Assembly: GCA_039815465.1 (NCBI GenBank)
Contig: JBCBZG010000017.1
Location: 24,098 to 88,097 of the forward strand
Length of the DNA stretch: 64,000 nucleotides
Direction: 5' to 3'
DNA from: Shimia_B sp039815465
Lineage (GTDB): Bacteria > Pseudomonadota > Alphaproteobacteria > Rhodobacterales > Rhodobacteraceae
Every line of letters begins with the position of its first letter. Positions within the stretch are counted from its first letter, which is position 1. A program made the translations under genes and the position numbers. This document shows positions 51,296 through 59,925 of the stretch, piece by piece. Below the pieces are notes generated by a model that was not told where the DNA came from, ran no database searches, and worked only from the letters and a program-made list of their open reading frames with translations.

Positions 51296-52177
51296 ATGAC
51301 CGACACCCAAGACAGCGCACAGGGACTGGCTTACGCCGTCGGCGCATATGTGCTTTGGGGGTTTTTGCCGCTTTACCTCAAGCTCATCGACCACATCCCA
51401 GCGATTGAAGTCGTGGCGCACCGCATCCTTTGGTCGGTGCCTATCGCCTTTGTCGCGGTTGCCGTGATGGGGCAGTTGCGCACGCTTGTGCCCGTTCTGC
51501 ACGACCCCCGGACGCTCGCCATGGCGGCGCTCACCGCGGCGCTGATTTCGGTCAACTGGTCGGTCTATGTCTACGCCATTGCGACCGAACACGCGGTGGA
51601 GGCGGCGCTCGGCTACTACATCAACCCGCTGTTTTCCGTTCTGCTTGGCGCGGTGGTCCTGCGCGAGCGGCTTGATACGCTGCAGTGGACGGCCATCGCG
51701 CTGGCGGCCTGCGCGGTCGGGGTGCTGACCTATGACGCGGGGCGCGTGCCGCTTCTTGGGCTGGTACTGATGCTGAGCTTTGGGCTTTATGCGTTGGCCA
51801 AAAAGCGGTTGGCCATCGGCGCGAACCAGGGGTTCCTGCTCGAAGTTCTGATCCTGTCCATCCCTGCGCTCGCCTATGTCGCGTGGCTGGAGCCGCGCGG
51901 GCAGGGGTCGTTTGCGGCCAACCCCTGGCTGCTGATCGGGTGTGGGTTCGTGACGGCCGTGCCGCTCATGCTTTTTGCTCAAGGCGCGCGGCGGCTTTTG
52001 CTGTCCACCACTGGGATCCTGCAATACATCGCGCCGACCATGATCCTGGTCATCGCCGTCTTTGTGTTTGGAGAGGCGTTTGGCGCTGCCCGGGCCATCG
52101 CCTTTCCGCTGATTTGGGCGGCTTTGGTGCTCTACTCCATCTCGCTTTTCCGCAAGACGCGCCCCGCCCATGGATGA
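51296..52177 (+). CDS. rarD: RarD-type EamA transporter
   Basis: This 293-residue protein has ten predicted helices. The RarD family pattern is visible: GLAYAVGAYVLWGFLPLYLKLI near the start, VVAHRILWSVPIAF, and SVNWSVYVYAIATEHAVEAALGYYINPLFSVLLGAVVLRERL. The function in bacteria is unknown; it was named for chloramphenicol sensitivity in some species. It ends inside the start of the pseudouridine synthase gene, overlapping by 8 bases. Confidence 0.9.
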   Translation: MTDTQDSAQGLAYAVGAYVLWGFLPLYLKLIDHIPAIEVVAHRILWSVPIAFVAVAVMGQLRTLVPVLHDPRTLAMAALTAALISVNWSVYVYAIATEHAVEAALGYYINPLFSVLLGAVVLRERLDTLQWTAIALAACAVGVLTYDAGRVPLLGLVLMLSFGLYALAKKRLAIGANQGFLLEVLILSIPALAYVAWLEPRGQGSFAANPWLLIGCGFVTAVPLMLFAQGARRLLLSTTGILQYIAPTMILVIAVFVFGEAFGAARAIAFPLIWAALVLYSISLFRKTRPAHG

Positions 52178-52811
52178 GTATCGCCCGCCGACGGGGCCCT
52201 TGCAGGTCGTGCATCTGGATCACGAGCTTTTGGCCGTAGACAAGCCATCGGGTCTGCTCAGCGTGCCCGGGAAGGGGCCAGAGCTTGCGGACTGTTTGCT
52301 CGCGCGGGTGCAGGCAGAGTATCCGAGTGCGCTGCTTGTCCACCGGCTCGACCGGGACACGTCGGGTGTGATGATCTTTGCGCTCAGTCCCCATGCGCAG
52401 CGGCACCTAGGGCTGCAATTCGAAAAGCGTCAGGCGCAAAAGGTCTATGTGGCCGACGTTTGGGGGCGATTGGAGGGCCGCGGGACCGTGGACCTGCCGC
52501 TCTGCGTGGATTGGCCCAACCGACCGCGGCAGCATGTGGATCACGAGAACGGCAAGGCCGCGGTGACGGAGTGGCGGGCGAAGAAACCCGGTGAGACCAC
52601 ACGGGTGGAGATGCGTCCGCAGACCGGCCGGTCCCACCAGTTGCGTGTCCATATGGCAGAGCTCGGCCACCCGATCTTGGGTGATCCGTTCTACGCCCCG
52701 CCTGAAGCCCTCGCCGCCGCCCCGCGTCTTATGCTCCACGCATGGAAGCTGGACCTGCGGCATCCCGACGGCGGGGAGTGGGTGCAGATGCGGGCGAAGC
52801 TGCCGTTTTGA
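52170..52811 (+). CDS. RluA-family pseudouridine synthase
   Basis: This 213-residue catalytic-domain-only synthase has the active aspartate in LLVHRLDRDTSGVMIFA, the KVYVADVWGR strand, and RPQTGRSHQLRVHMAELGHPILGDPFY. It lacks an S4 domain, like the short RluA type that modifies 23S rRNA and some tRNAs. The target cannot be fixed by sequence. It overlaps rarD. Repeat element A2 begins 23 bases after its stop. Confidence 0.9.
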   Translation: MDEYRPPTGPLQVVHLDHELLAVDKPSGLLSVPGKGPELADCLLARVQAEYPSALLVHRLDRDTSGVMIFALSPHAQRHLGLQFEKRQAQKVYVADVWGRLEGRGTVDLPLCVDWPNRPRQHVDHENGKAAVTEWRAKKPGETTRVEMRPQTGRSHQLRVHMAELGHPILGDPFYAPPEALAAAPRLMLHAWKLDLRHPDGGEWVQMRAKLPF

Positions 52812-52834
52812 GCACCCTAACTCCTAGGCTCTTA

Positions 52835-52914
52835 GGGCATTCCCCGACCGAGGGTGGGGGATGTATCCCCCGCCCGTGGGGGCGGTCGGGGGATGCCCGG
52901 TGGTTCCCACCGGG
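52835..52914 (-). repeat. Structured repeat family A, copy 2 (three-hairpin 3' element)
   Basis: The outer stem GGGCAT...ATGCCC (16 bp, one wobble) encloses an inner hairpin GGGTGGGGGAT/ATCCCCCGCCC. A separate CCCGGTGG-TTC-CCACCGGG hairpin follows at 52896-52914. It lies between convergent genes, 23 bases before the stop of the aldehyde dehydrogenase (minus strand). Several stem positions differ from copies 1 and 3 on both sides at once, keeping the pairs. Confidence 0.8.
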
Positions 52915-52937
52915 CGGGACACTAATTCAAGCGTCAA

Positions 52938-54365
52938 TCAGCACCCGCTGATCGCCTTCACCTCCTGGAACTCCTCAATCCCGAACACGCCGCCCTCGCG
53001 ACCGTTCCCAGACTGCTTCATCCCACCAAACGGGCTGCCCTGGCCAAAGCCCTTCCCGTTCGTTTCCACCATGCCGGACCGCACCCGCCGCGCCACGCGT
53101 AGCCGCTTCTCATCGTCGGTGGTCTGGATGTAGTTCGTCAGCCCGTAGGGCGTGTCATTGGCGATCGCGATCGCCTCTTCCTCCGTATCAAACGGGATCA
53201 TCGATAGCACGGGGCCAAAGATCTCCTCCCGCGCGATGGTCATGTCGTTGGTCACATCCGCAAACACCGTAGGCCGGATGAAATAGCCACGGTTGAGCCC
53301 CTCTGGCCGCCCCACACCACCGGCCACAAGCCGCGCGCCCTCATCAATGCCCTGCTGGATCAGATCCTGGATCTTGTTGAACTGCACCTCAGACACGACA
53401 GGCCCGATATGCCGCCCCTCTTCGGAACCCGGCGCCACGGCGGTCTTCGCCGCCGTCTCCGCTGCTTGCTCCACAGCCGCGTCGTAGCGGGAGCGCTCCA
53501 CCAGCATCCGCGTCGGCGCGTTACAGCTCTGACCCGTGTTGTTGAAACAATGCCGCGCGCCGCGAATGACGGCTTTCTCGTCCGCATCGGCAAAGATGAT
53601 GTTGGCCCCCTTGCCCCCCAGCTCCAGCGACACGCGTTTCAGGTTCGACACGCTCGCCGCAGTGATCAACCGCCCCGCCCGCGTGGACCCGGTGAAGGAG
53701 ATCATGTCCACATCCATATGGCTCGACAGCTGGGAGCCGACCCATGGCCCATCGCCATTCACCATGTTGTAAACACCGGCAGGCACGCCCGCCTCATCCA
53801 TGACCTCCGACCAGACGATGGAGGATAGCGGCGCGACCTCTGACGGTTTCAGCACCATAGTGCAGCCGGCGGCCAGCGCCGGGATCACCTTGAGCGACAC
53901 CTGGTTCATCGGCCAGTTCCAGGGCGTGATCATGCCCACGACGCCGATGGGTTCGCGGTGGATCCGCTCTGACGTCGTACCGGGGCGAATGCCCTCGAAC
54001 TCGATGTGATCAAACGCTTTCAAGAACCCCTCGATATGCCAATCGCCAGACGTCGTCTGCGACGACCGCGCCATGGAGATCGGCGCACCCATCTCCATGC
54101 TGATGGCCTGGGACATGTCCTCGGACCGGCGCTTGTAGACCTCAAGGATCGTCTCGATTAGCTCCTTGCGCTCCGCAATGGAGCTCTGCGACCAGCTCTC
54201 AAACGCCCGCCGAGCCGCGGCCACGGCGGCATCGGTATCCGCCTGATCGCCCAGCGAAATGATCGCACAGGGCTCCTCTGTGGAAGGATCAATGACCTCC
54301 AGATCCCGCGCCTGGGCCGGGTCCACCCAAGCCCCATCAATGTAAAACTGGCGTTTTTCGATCAT
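52938..54365 (-). CDS. Aldehyde dehydrogenase family protein
   Basis: The protein has 475 residues. The NAD-binding IGVVGMITPWNWP, the catalytic glutamate in VSLELGGKGANII and the catalytic cysteine in FNNTGQSCNAPTRM are all present, as are the C-terminal EEIFGPVLSMI and the SPFGGMKQSGNGRE loop. It oxidises an aldehyde to its acid; the substrate is unassigned. The ATG at 54365 has GGGAG before it. It is divergent from the peroxiredoxin across 178 bases that hold a long inverted repeat. The 3' end is flanked by repeat element A2. Confidence 0.92.
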   Translation of the reverse strand: MIEKRQFYIDGAWVDPAQARDLEVIDPSTEEPCAIISLGDQADTDAAVAAARRAFESWSQSSIAERKELIETILEVYKRRSEDMSQAISMEMGAPISMARSSQTTSGDWHIEGFLKAFDHIEFEGIRPGTTSERIHREPIGVVGMITPWNWPMNQVSLKVIPALAAGCTMVLKPSEVAPLSSIVWSEVMDEAGVPAGVYNMVNGDGPWVGSQLSSHMDVDMISFTGSTRAGRLITAASVSNLKRVSLELGGKGANIIFADADEKAVIRGARHCFNNTGQSCNAPTRMLVERSRYDAAVEQAAETAAKTAVAPGSEEGRHIGPVVSEVQFNKIQDLIQQGIDEGARLVAGGVGRPEGLNRGYFIRPTVFADVTNDMTIAREEIFGPVLSMIPFDTEEEAIAIANDTPYGLTNYIQTTDDEKRLRVARRVRSGMVETNGKGFGQGSPFGGMKQSGNGREGGVFGIEEFQEVKAISGC

Positions 54366-54432
54366 GGCGCGGTCTCCCAATTCTGCCTTGGGCTGAGACT
54401 TGTCCCGCCCGCCCAACCGCGTCAAGGCGCCT

Positions 54433-54460
54433 GTTCCAAACGGGACGCAGGTTTTGGAAC
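54433..54460. promoter_or_regulatory. Inverted repeat GTTCCAAA-N12-TTTGGAAC between divergent genes
   Basis: Two perfect 8-bp arms, 28 bp in all, lie 68 bases from the aldehyde dehydrogenase start and 84 bases from the peroxiredoxin start. The size and spacing suit a dimeric regulator that could control both genes. No regulator gene is next to it. Confidence 0.5.
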
Positions 54461-54543
54461 GCGCTTCCTTATCTCTTGTGCCGACTCAACATTCCTGTCC
54501 AAGGTCAATATCTAGGCGTGCAGACACCGATTGGAGACCTAAC

Positions 54544-55197
54544 ATGACACTCCGGATTAACGACGATATTCCGAACCTTACCGTCGAAACCGACAAAGGC
54601 ACCGTCACCCTTCACGACTGGATCGGCGACAGCTGGGCCATCATCTTTTCCCACCCCAAAGACTTCACACCCGTCTGCACGACCGAGTTTTCGGCCGTGG
54701 CCGTCCTGGCCGAAGAATGGGCGGCGCGGAACACGAAAGTGCTGGGCGTGAGCGTCGACGGCGTCGAAGACCACATCAAGTGGAAAGCCGACATCGAGAG
54801 CCTTGAAGGCGCCAAGCCCGACTTCGCCATCGTGGCCGATGCAGGGCTCGAAATGGCGAAAGCCTTCGACATGCTCCCCGCCGAGGCGATCTTGCCCGAC
54901 GGCCGTACCCCCGCCGATAGCGCCACTGTGCGCTCGGTCTTTATCGTGGGCCCGGACAAGAAGCTGAAACTGTCCATGACCTACCCGATGACCGTGGGCC
55001 GCAACTTCTCCGAGATCCTGCGCGCGCTCGACGCCCTGCAAACCTCAGCGAAGGAGAACGTGGCAACGCCCGCGAACTGGTCCATCGGCGATGATATCGT
55101 TGTGCCCGTGGCCGTGAGTGACGCCGACGCCATCGCCAAATACGGCGCGATCGAGACGAAGCTGCCCTACCTGCGCACGGCGAAACTGCCTGGGTAA
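54544..55197 (+). CDS. 1-Cys peroxiredoxin (Prx6 type)
   Basis: The protein has 217 residues. The peroxidatic C45 lies in HPKDFTPVCTTEFSAVAVL. This is the only cysteine in the chain, so a one-cysteine mechanism is implied. The C-terminal extension (RSVFIVGPDKKLKLSMTYPMTVGRNFSEILRALDALQ and beyond) is that of the Prx6 branch. It reduces peroxides using an external thiol. The start has a purine-rich GGAGAC before it. A hairpin at 55220-55243 follows its stop. Confidence 0.93.
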   Translation: MTLRINDDIPNLTVETDKGTVTLHDWIGDSWAIIFSHPKDFTPVCTTEFSAVAVLAEEWAARNTKVLGVSVDGVEDHIKWKADIESLEGAKPDFAIVADAGLEMAKAFDMLPAEAILPDGRTPADSATVRSVFIVGPDKKLKLSMTYPMTVGRNFSEILRALDALQTSAKENVATPANWSIGDDIVVPVAVSDADAIAKYGAIETKLPYLRTAKLPG

Positions 55198-55219
55198 ATG
55201 ATGCAGCGATATCACCGGA

Positions 55220-55243
55220 TGCGGGGGCCACTGTGCCTCCGCA
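55220..55243. terminator. Hairpin between convergent peroxiredoxin and glycosyltransferase genes
   Basis: TGCGGGGGC-CACTGT-GCCTCCGCA forms a stem of nine pairs with one wobble, 22 bases after the peroxiredoxin stop and 13 bases from the glycosyltransferase stop. No T-run is present, so terminator function is uncertain. Confidence 0.35.
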
Positions 55244-55256
55244 CCTGCTTCGGCGA

Positions 55257-56528
55257 TTAGGTGGCGTCTGGTCCTGAATACTGATCGACCGCGTCCAGCA
55301 AGTCGCCGCCGAAGTCGCCCCAAGTCCGAAGCTTCGGGCGAAACGCCTCCACACGCTTCAGACATTCGGCCCGATAACGGCCGTCAACGGAAAACAATCG
55401 TGCGAGGATGTCGGCCAGCGCCTTGGGGTCATAGGGGTCAAAGTAGACCCCCGCGTCGCCACACACTTCGCGCATGATTTCATTGTCCGTGCAGACCGGG
55501 ATAGTCCCGGCCCAGAGCGCCTCTGCCGCTGGCAGGCCCCACCCTTCAATGAAGGACGGCAACACAACAGCTGTTGCGCTCTCGTACAGGCGGCACAGGT
55601 CGGTCTGATTGACGCTGCCCAGCTGGATCACGCGGTCTTTGATTTGCGCCATCTCCGGTGTGTCGAGAAACGCCTCAGTCCGCTTCCGCGCCCGGCCAGC
55701 GAGCAACAGCCGGGGAACGGCCTTTCCGGATCGCGCTATCTCTGCCATTGCGTGCAGTACAATATCTAGGTTCTTGCGACCGAGCATCGTACCCACCATG
55801 AAAAGGTACGGCTCCTCCGGGATTTCGATTTGCTGCGTTTCATCACCGGCACGTAGCTCGTGGATCAGCGGCGCGACGCTCATTGATTTCGGCTTGGGGA
55901 TCATGTCCTTGCCTGCCCAATGCATGATGTCCTTGGCGGTAAATTGCGAATTTGCGATGATTTGATCAGCCGCGCCAATCACGTCGCGATTGTCATGTGT
56001 GAACGACGTAATGAAACCCGGACGCTTTTTGTAGGCATGCAAAGGGATCATGTCGTGGAGCAGCGCGTGAACTTCCACATTCTTTGTCCGCAAAGCCTGC
56101 AGCGCATGAACAATCAATTTGGGCCGCCCACAGGTTAAAAAGGCACCGCCGTCCAGTTCAATAAACGGCGCATTCACCTTGCGCCGCCGCCAGGATGCCC
56201 GCTGCATCGCATGAACCACGGGCCCGAGCGTTCGCGTGAGCACCTTTGTGGAAAACGGGCGATGCTTTGTATAGCTGCGAAAGAAATAGGGCCCGCTTCT
56301 ATCGGGCATGTTCAGATCGACGCCACCCTCATGGGCCGGGTCAAATCTGGGGAACACCTCAAAAAAGGCCCCATGTGCTTTGCTAAGGGCCACGAACCGG
56401 CAACCATTTTGCCGCCGGAACGCTTCTTTTGCCCCTTCAGCGACAACCTTTGCGATGCCGTAGTAGCCCGTAAACCCGCGCGCAAGATAGTGAATCTCGG
56501 TTAGGTCGTAGTAGAGCTGTCTCGGCAT
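55257..56528 (-). CDS. Glycosyltransferase family 4 protein
   Basis: The protein has 423 residues. The C-terminal GT-B domain carries EPYLFMVGTMLGRKNLDIVLHAM and the donor-sugar motif VVLPSFIEGWGLPAAEALWAGTIPVCTDNEIMREVCGDAGVYF, with the E-x7-E pattern. The N-terminal domain is less conserved and starts LYYDLTEIHYLARGFTGYYGIAKVV. It likely adds a sugar to a polysaccharide or lipid. No other polysaccharide genes are nearby, and the base composition is somewhat less GC-rich than its neighbours, which hints at transfer. Confidence 0.87.
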   Translation of the reverse strand: MPRQLYYDLTEIHYLARGFTGYYGIAKVVAEGAKEAFRRQNGCRFVALSKAHGAFFEVFPRFDPAHEGGVDLNMPDRSGPYFFRSYTKHRPFSTKVLTRTLGPVVHAMQRASWRRRKVNAPFIELDGGAFLTCGRPKLIVHALQALRTKNVEVHALLHDMIPLHAYKKRPGFITSFTHDNRDVIGAADQIIANSQFTAKDIMHWAGKDMIPKPKSMSVAPLIHELRAGDETQQIEIPEEPYLFMVGTMLGRKNLDIVLHAMAEIARSGKAVPRLLLAGRARKRTEAFLDTPEMAQIKDRVIQLGSVNQTDLCRLYESATAVVLPSFIEGWGLPAAEALWAGTIPVCTDNEIMREVCGDAGVYFDPYDPKALADILARLFSVDGRYRAECLKRVEAFRPKLRTWGDFGGDLLDAVDQYSGPDAT

Positions 56529-56570
56529 CGCTTTGGTCTTTGTCGCTGTTGGAGCCGCTAAAGCCGGAGC

Positions 56571-58709
56571 TTACTCCGACTTTTCTTCTTTCTTGGCTTC
56601 CTCGCCGGTTTCCTGATCCACGACCTTCATGGACAGGCGCACCTTGCCGCGGTCGTCGAAGCCCAGCAGTTTGACCCACACTTCCTGGCCCTCTTTGAGG
56701 ACGTCGGACGGATGGTTCAGGCGGCGGTTTTCGATCTGGGACACGTGCACCAGGCCGTCGCGCTTGCCAAAGAAGTTCACGAAGGCGCCGAAGTCGACGA
56801 TCTTGACCACTTTGCCTTTGTAGACCGCGCCTTCTTCTGGCTCGGCCACGATGGCGTGGATCATCTCGTAGGCTTTCTTGATCGACTCGCCGTCGGGGGA
56901 GGCGATTTTCACCACACCGTCGTCGTTGATGTCGACCTTAGCACCGGACACTTCCACGATTTCGCGGATGACCTTGCCGCCGGACCCGATCACTTCACGG
57001 ATCTTGTCGGTGGGCACGTTCATCGTCTCGATCCGTGGCGCGTGTACGGAGAATTCCTGAGCAGAGGTGATGGATTTCGACATCTCACCCAGGATGTGCA
57101 TCCGGCCTTCTTTCGCCTGAGCGAGAGCGGCTTTCATGATCTCGGGCGTGATGCCCGCAACCTTGATGTCCATCTGGAGCGAGGTGATGCCGTTTTCGGT
57201 CCCTGCCACTTTGAAGTCCATGTCGCCCAGGTGGTCTTCGTCACCCAGGATGTCCGTCAGGATCCCGTAGGACCCGTCATCTTCGAGCACGAGACCCATG
57301 GCGACACCGGCAACCGGCGCCTTCAGCGGAACGCCCGCGTCCATCATGGATAGGGAGCCACCGCAAACGGACGCCATGGAGGACGAACCGTTCGATTCAG
57401 TGATCTCTGACACCACACGCACAGTGTAGGGGAAGTCCGTCGCCGCTGGCAGAACCGCCTGAAGCGCGCGCCACGCGAGCTTACCGTGGCCGATCTCACG
57501 CCGTCCGGGAGGGCCCACGCGGCCCGCTTCGCCCACCGAGTAGGGGGGGAAGTTGTAGTGCAACAGGAAGTTCGATTTGTACGTGCCTTCCAGCGCGTCG
57601 ATCATCTGCTCATCATCACCGGTGCCCAGCGTCGTGACGACCAAACCTTGCGTCTCCCCACGGGTGAACAGCGCCGAACCGTGTGTCCGGGGCAGCATGC
57701 CCGTCTCACACACGATGTCGCGCACTTCGTCGAGCTTGCGCCCGTCGATGCGGCGGCCATTCTTGACCACGTCACCGCGCAGAACCATGGATTCCAGCTT
57801 TTTCAGGGCGGGGCCCAGATTGCTGTCTTCCTGCTGCTCTTCGGTCAAAGCGGCTACGATGGCCTCCTTGACGGCGCCCACAGCGGTCGTGCGCTCCTGC
57901 TTGTCGGAAATCGCATAGGCGTCGCGCATCTGCTGCTCGCCTGCGGCTTGGACGGCCGCGAAAAGCTCCGAATAGTCGGGGGGGGTGAAGTCAAACGGCT
58001 CCTTCGCGGATTCTTCTGCGAGGGACACGATGAGGTCGATCACCGGTTGGATGCTTTCATGCGCGAAGGTCACGGCGCCCAGCATTTCCTCTTCGGTCAG
58101 CTCGTATGCTTCCGATTCGACCATCATCACGGCGTCTTTGGTGCCGGCGACCACGAGGTCGAGACGCTGCTCTGGGTTGTCGCGAAGCTTGGTCATGTCG
58201 TCGACAGTCGGGTTCAGGACGTATTCACCATCCTCAAAGCCCACGCGCGCACCCGCGATTGGGCCCATGAACGGCGCGCCGGAGATCGTCAGCGCAGCCG
58301 ATGCCGCAATCATCGCCACGATGTCGGGGTCGTTGACGAGGTCGTGGGACAGCACCGTGCACATCACCAGTACTTCGTTCTTGAAGCCGGGGACAAACAG
58401 CGGGCGGATCGGACGGTCGATCAGACGCGCGGTCAGCGTTTCTTTCTCCGTCGGGCGCGCCTCGCGCTTAAAGAAGCCACCGGGGATCTTGCCCGCGGCA
58501 TAGTATTTTTCCTGATAGTGGACCGTCAGCGGGAAAAAGCTCTGACCTGGCTTTTCCGACTTGGCGAAGGTCACAGCGGCCATAACGCTCGTCTCGCCCA
58601 GCGTCGCGATCACGCACCCGTCGGCCTGCCGTGCAACCTTACCTGTTTCGAGCGTGAGCGTTTCATCACCCCACTCAATGGATTTCTTAACTTCGTTGAA
58701 CATTGTCAT
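56571..58709 (-). CDS. pnp: Polyribonucleotide nucleotidyltransferase
   Basis: This is a 712-residue PNPase. Two RNase PH domains (residues about 5-225 and 305-535) are separated by a helical linker. The KH domain holds IREVIGSGGKVIREI, and a C-terminal S1 domain (residues about 620-690) follows, with an acidic-lysine tail. It degrades RNA phosphorolytically and works with the degradosome. The start at 58709 (MTMFNEVKK) is conserved. In many bacteria rpsO precedes pnp; here the upstream side is a divergent non-ribosomal gene instead. Confidence 0.97.
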   Translation of the reverse strand: MTMFNEVKKSIEWGDETLTLETGKVARQADGCVIATLGETSVMAAVTFAKSEKPGQSFFPLTVHYQEKYYAAGKIPGGFFKREARPTEKETLTARLIDRPIRPLFVPGFKNEVLVMCTVLSHDLVNDPDIVAMIAASAALTISGAPFMGPIAGARVGFEDGEYVLNPTVDDMTKLRDNPEQRLDLVVAGTKDAVMMVESEAYELTEEEMLGAVTFAHESIQPVIDLIVSLAEESAKEPFDFTPPDYSELFAAVQAAGEQQMRDAYAISDKQERTTAVGAVKEAIVAALTEEQQEDSNLGPALKKLESMVLRGDVVKNGRRIDGRKLDEVRDIVCETGMLPRTHGSALFTRGETQGLVVTTLGTGDDEQMIDALEGTYKSNFLLHYNFPPYSVGEAGRVGPPGRREIGHGKLAWRALQAVLPAATDFPYTVRVVSEITESNGSSSMASVCGGSLSMMDAGVPLKAPVAGVAMGLVLEDDGSYGILTDILGDEDHLGDMDFKVAGTENGITSLQMDIKVAGITPEIMKAALAQAKEGRMHILGEMSKSITSAQEFSVHAPRIETMNVPTDKIREVIGSGGKVIREIVEVSGAKVDINDDGVVKIASPDGESIKKAYEMIHAIVAEPEEGAVYKGKVVKIVDFGAFVNFFGKRDGLVHVSQIENRRLNHPSDVLKEGQEVWVKLLGFDDRGKVRLSMKVVDQETGEEAKKEEKSE

Positions 58710-58956
58710 ATCCTGTATGGAGGCGCTCCCAGGCGGTCCCGGGTCCTCCGTTGCTATGGCGGCCCCATGCCGCCGGCCCGTGTCCTTTGCCTAACGCCCG
58801 GGCCGTTGCGTTACGTCTCAGATGGGCGGCGGATACCTGAAGGCGGGACAAAAGAAAATAGCGCAGTTCTGTTGCGGCAAACGACGGAAGCTGCGCAGGG
58901 CTGCGTATAAGCCTCAGACGCCACATCACGTGGCTGTGAAGAGGAACCTCCCCCCC

Positions 58957-59925
58957 ATGATCACCCGCATCCTACCCGCGTGCCTCAGCCTCAGTGTCTT
59001 GGCGAGCGGCGGCGCCGCCCACGACCACCCGCTCGACCATATCACGGAGCTCTTCGCAGGCGCGCAAATCTTGAGCGGGCCGACCGTCGTGGACTGTACC
59101 TTGTCCGGCGGGGCGGAGGCTCAGTGCTACGCGATCACGGTGACACCCGAACCAACCAGCTATGAACCTGGCCCCTGGTGCCCCCGCACGATCTCCGACA
59201 GCGCGGAGGCGGGGGGTATCTGGCTTGAGGGGGGTAAGGTCTATGACGTCGACGGGGCGTTCATCGCTAATCTCGCGATGTTCTACGATGACGACAACTG
59301 GCAACTCTACGACCCCGCCACCGGCGCGATCAACGTCACCGACACGCAAGAGGCGTTCGAGGCCGCCGCGCGCCCCGACGTGGCCGAAGAATATCAAAAC
59401 CACTGCGTCGAGGGGCTCATGAGCTATGTCGATGACGCGCTCACCATGACTTATGTGATCCCGCTCACGCCCGTGCCCGCCGACTCTATCAGCCCGCGCA
59501 TGGCCAATGCGGGCGTCGCGCTCAACGGTGTGCGGCTCGACGCGCCCGCCCCGGTGGAGGCGATCTTGGGCGCTTATACCATTGCTGCATTCGACGACTG
59601 CGGCGGGCATGTGAACCCGGTGGTGGGCTACCACTACCATGCCGTCACAGACTGCCAGGAACAGGCTGCCGAGGGCGCCCACGCTGCCCGCGTGGGTGTC
59701 TCGATGGATGGCTACATGATCTACGCGGCCACGCTTGCAGATGGCTCAACCCCCGGCGACCTCGACGCGTGCTTTGGCCATGCCACAGATGCGGAGGGGT
59801 ATCATTACCACGCCGGTGCCGCGGGCGGGAACCAAATCTTGGGATGCCACACGGGTCAAACCGGATGCGCGTCCGATGATCCCACTGTCACCTGCGACGC
59901 CACCCAGCGCCCACGGCGTCCCTAG
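58957..59925 (+). CDS. YHYH domain protein, exported
   Basis: The precursor has 322 residues. The signal peptide ITRILPACLSLSVLASGGAA precedes a histidine-rich start (HDHPLDH). The two family motifs are present: VGYHYHAVTDC and EGYHYHAGAAGGN. Six or more cysteines fit disulfides in the periplasm or outside. The family has no agreed function; the histidines may bind metal. GAAGAGGA precedes the ATG at 58957. It is divergent from pnp and overlaps the convergent MFS gene by 4 bases. Confidence 0.88.
   Translation: MITRILPACLSLSVLASGGAAHDHPLDHITELFAGAQILSGPTVVDCTLSGGAEAQCYAITVTPEPTSYEPGPWCPRTISDSAEAGGIWLEGGKVYDVDGAFIANLAMFYDDDNWQLYDPATGAINVTDTQEAFEAAARPDVAEEYQNHCVEGLMSYVDDALTMTYVIPLTPVPADSISPRMANAGVALNGVRLDAPAPVEAILGAYTIAAFDDCGGHVNPVVGYHYHAVTDCQEQAAEGAHAARVGVSMDGYMIYAATLADGSTPGDLDACFGHATDAEGYHYHAGAAGGNQILGCHTGQTGCASDDPTVTCDATQRPRRP

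Noticed and set aside
48680..52171. A 1163-codon open frame on the minus strand, antisense to the homocysteine-methyltransferase-side membrane gene, dehydrogenase 2 and rarD
   Set aside because: It is an effect of high GC at third codon positions. The plus-strand genes have clear domains and ribosome binding sites; the antisense product has no recognisable motif and is full of His/Arg/Gly.
54400..54480. GGAAC-type sequences resembling an EcfG stress promoter in the ALDH/peroxiredoxin gap
   Set aside because: The spacing to a GTT element is 15 rather than 16-17 on one strand and no good match exists on the other; the inverted repeat explains the GGAAC better.
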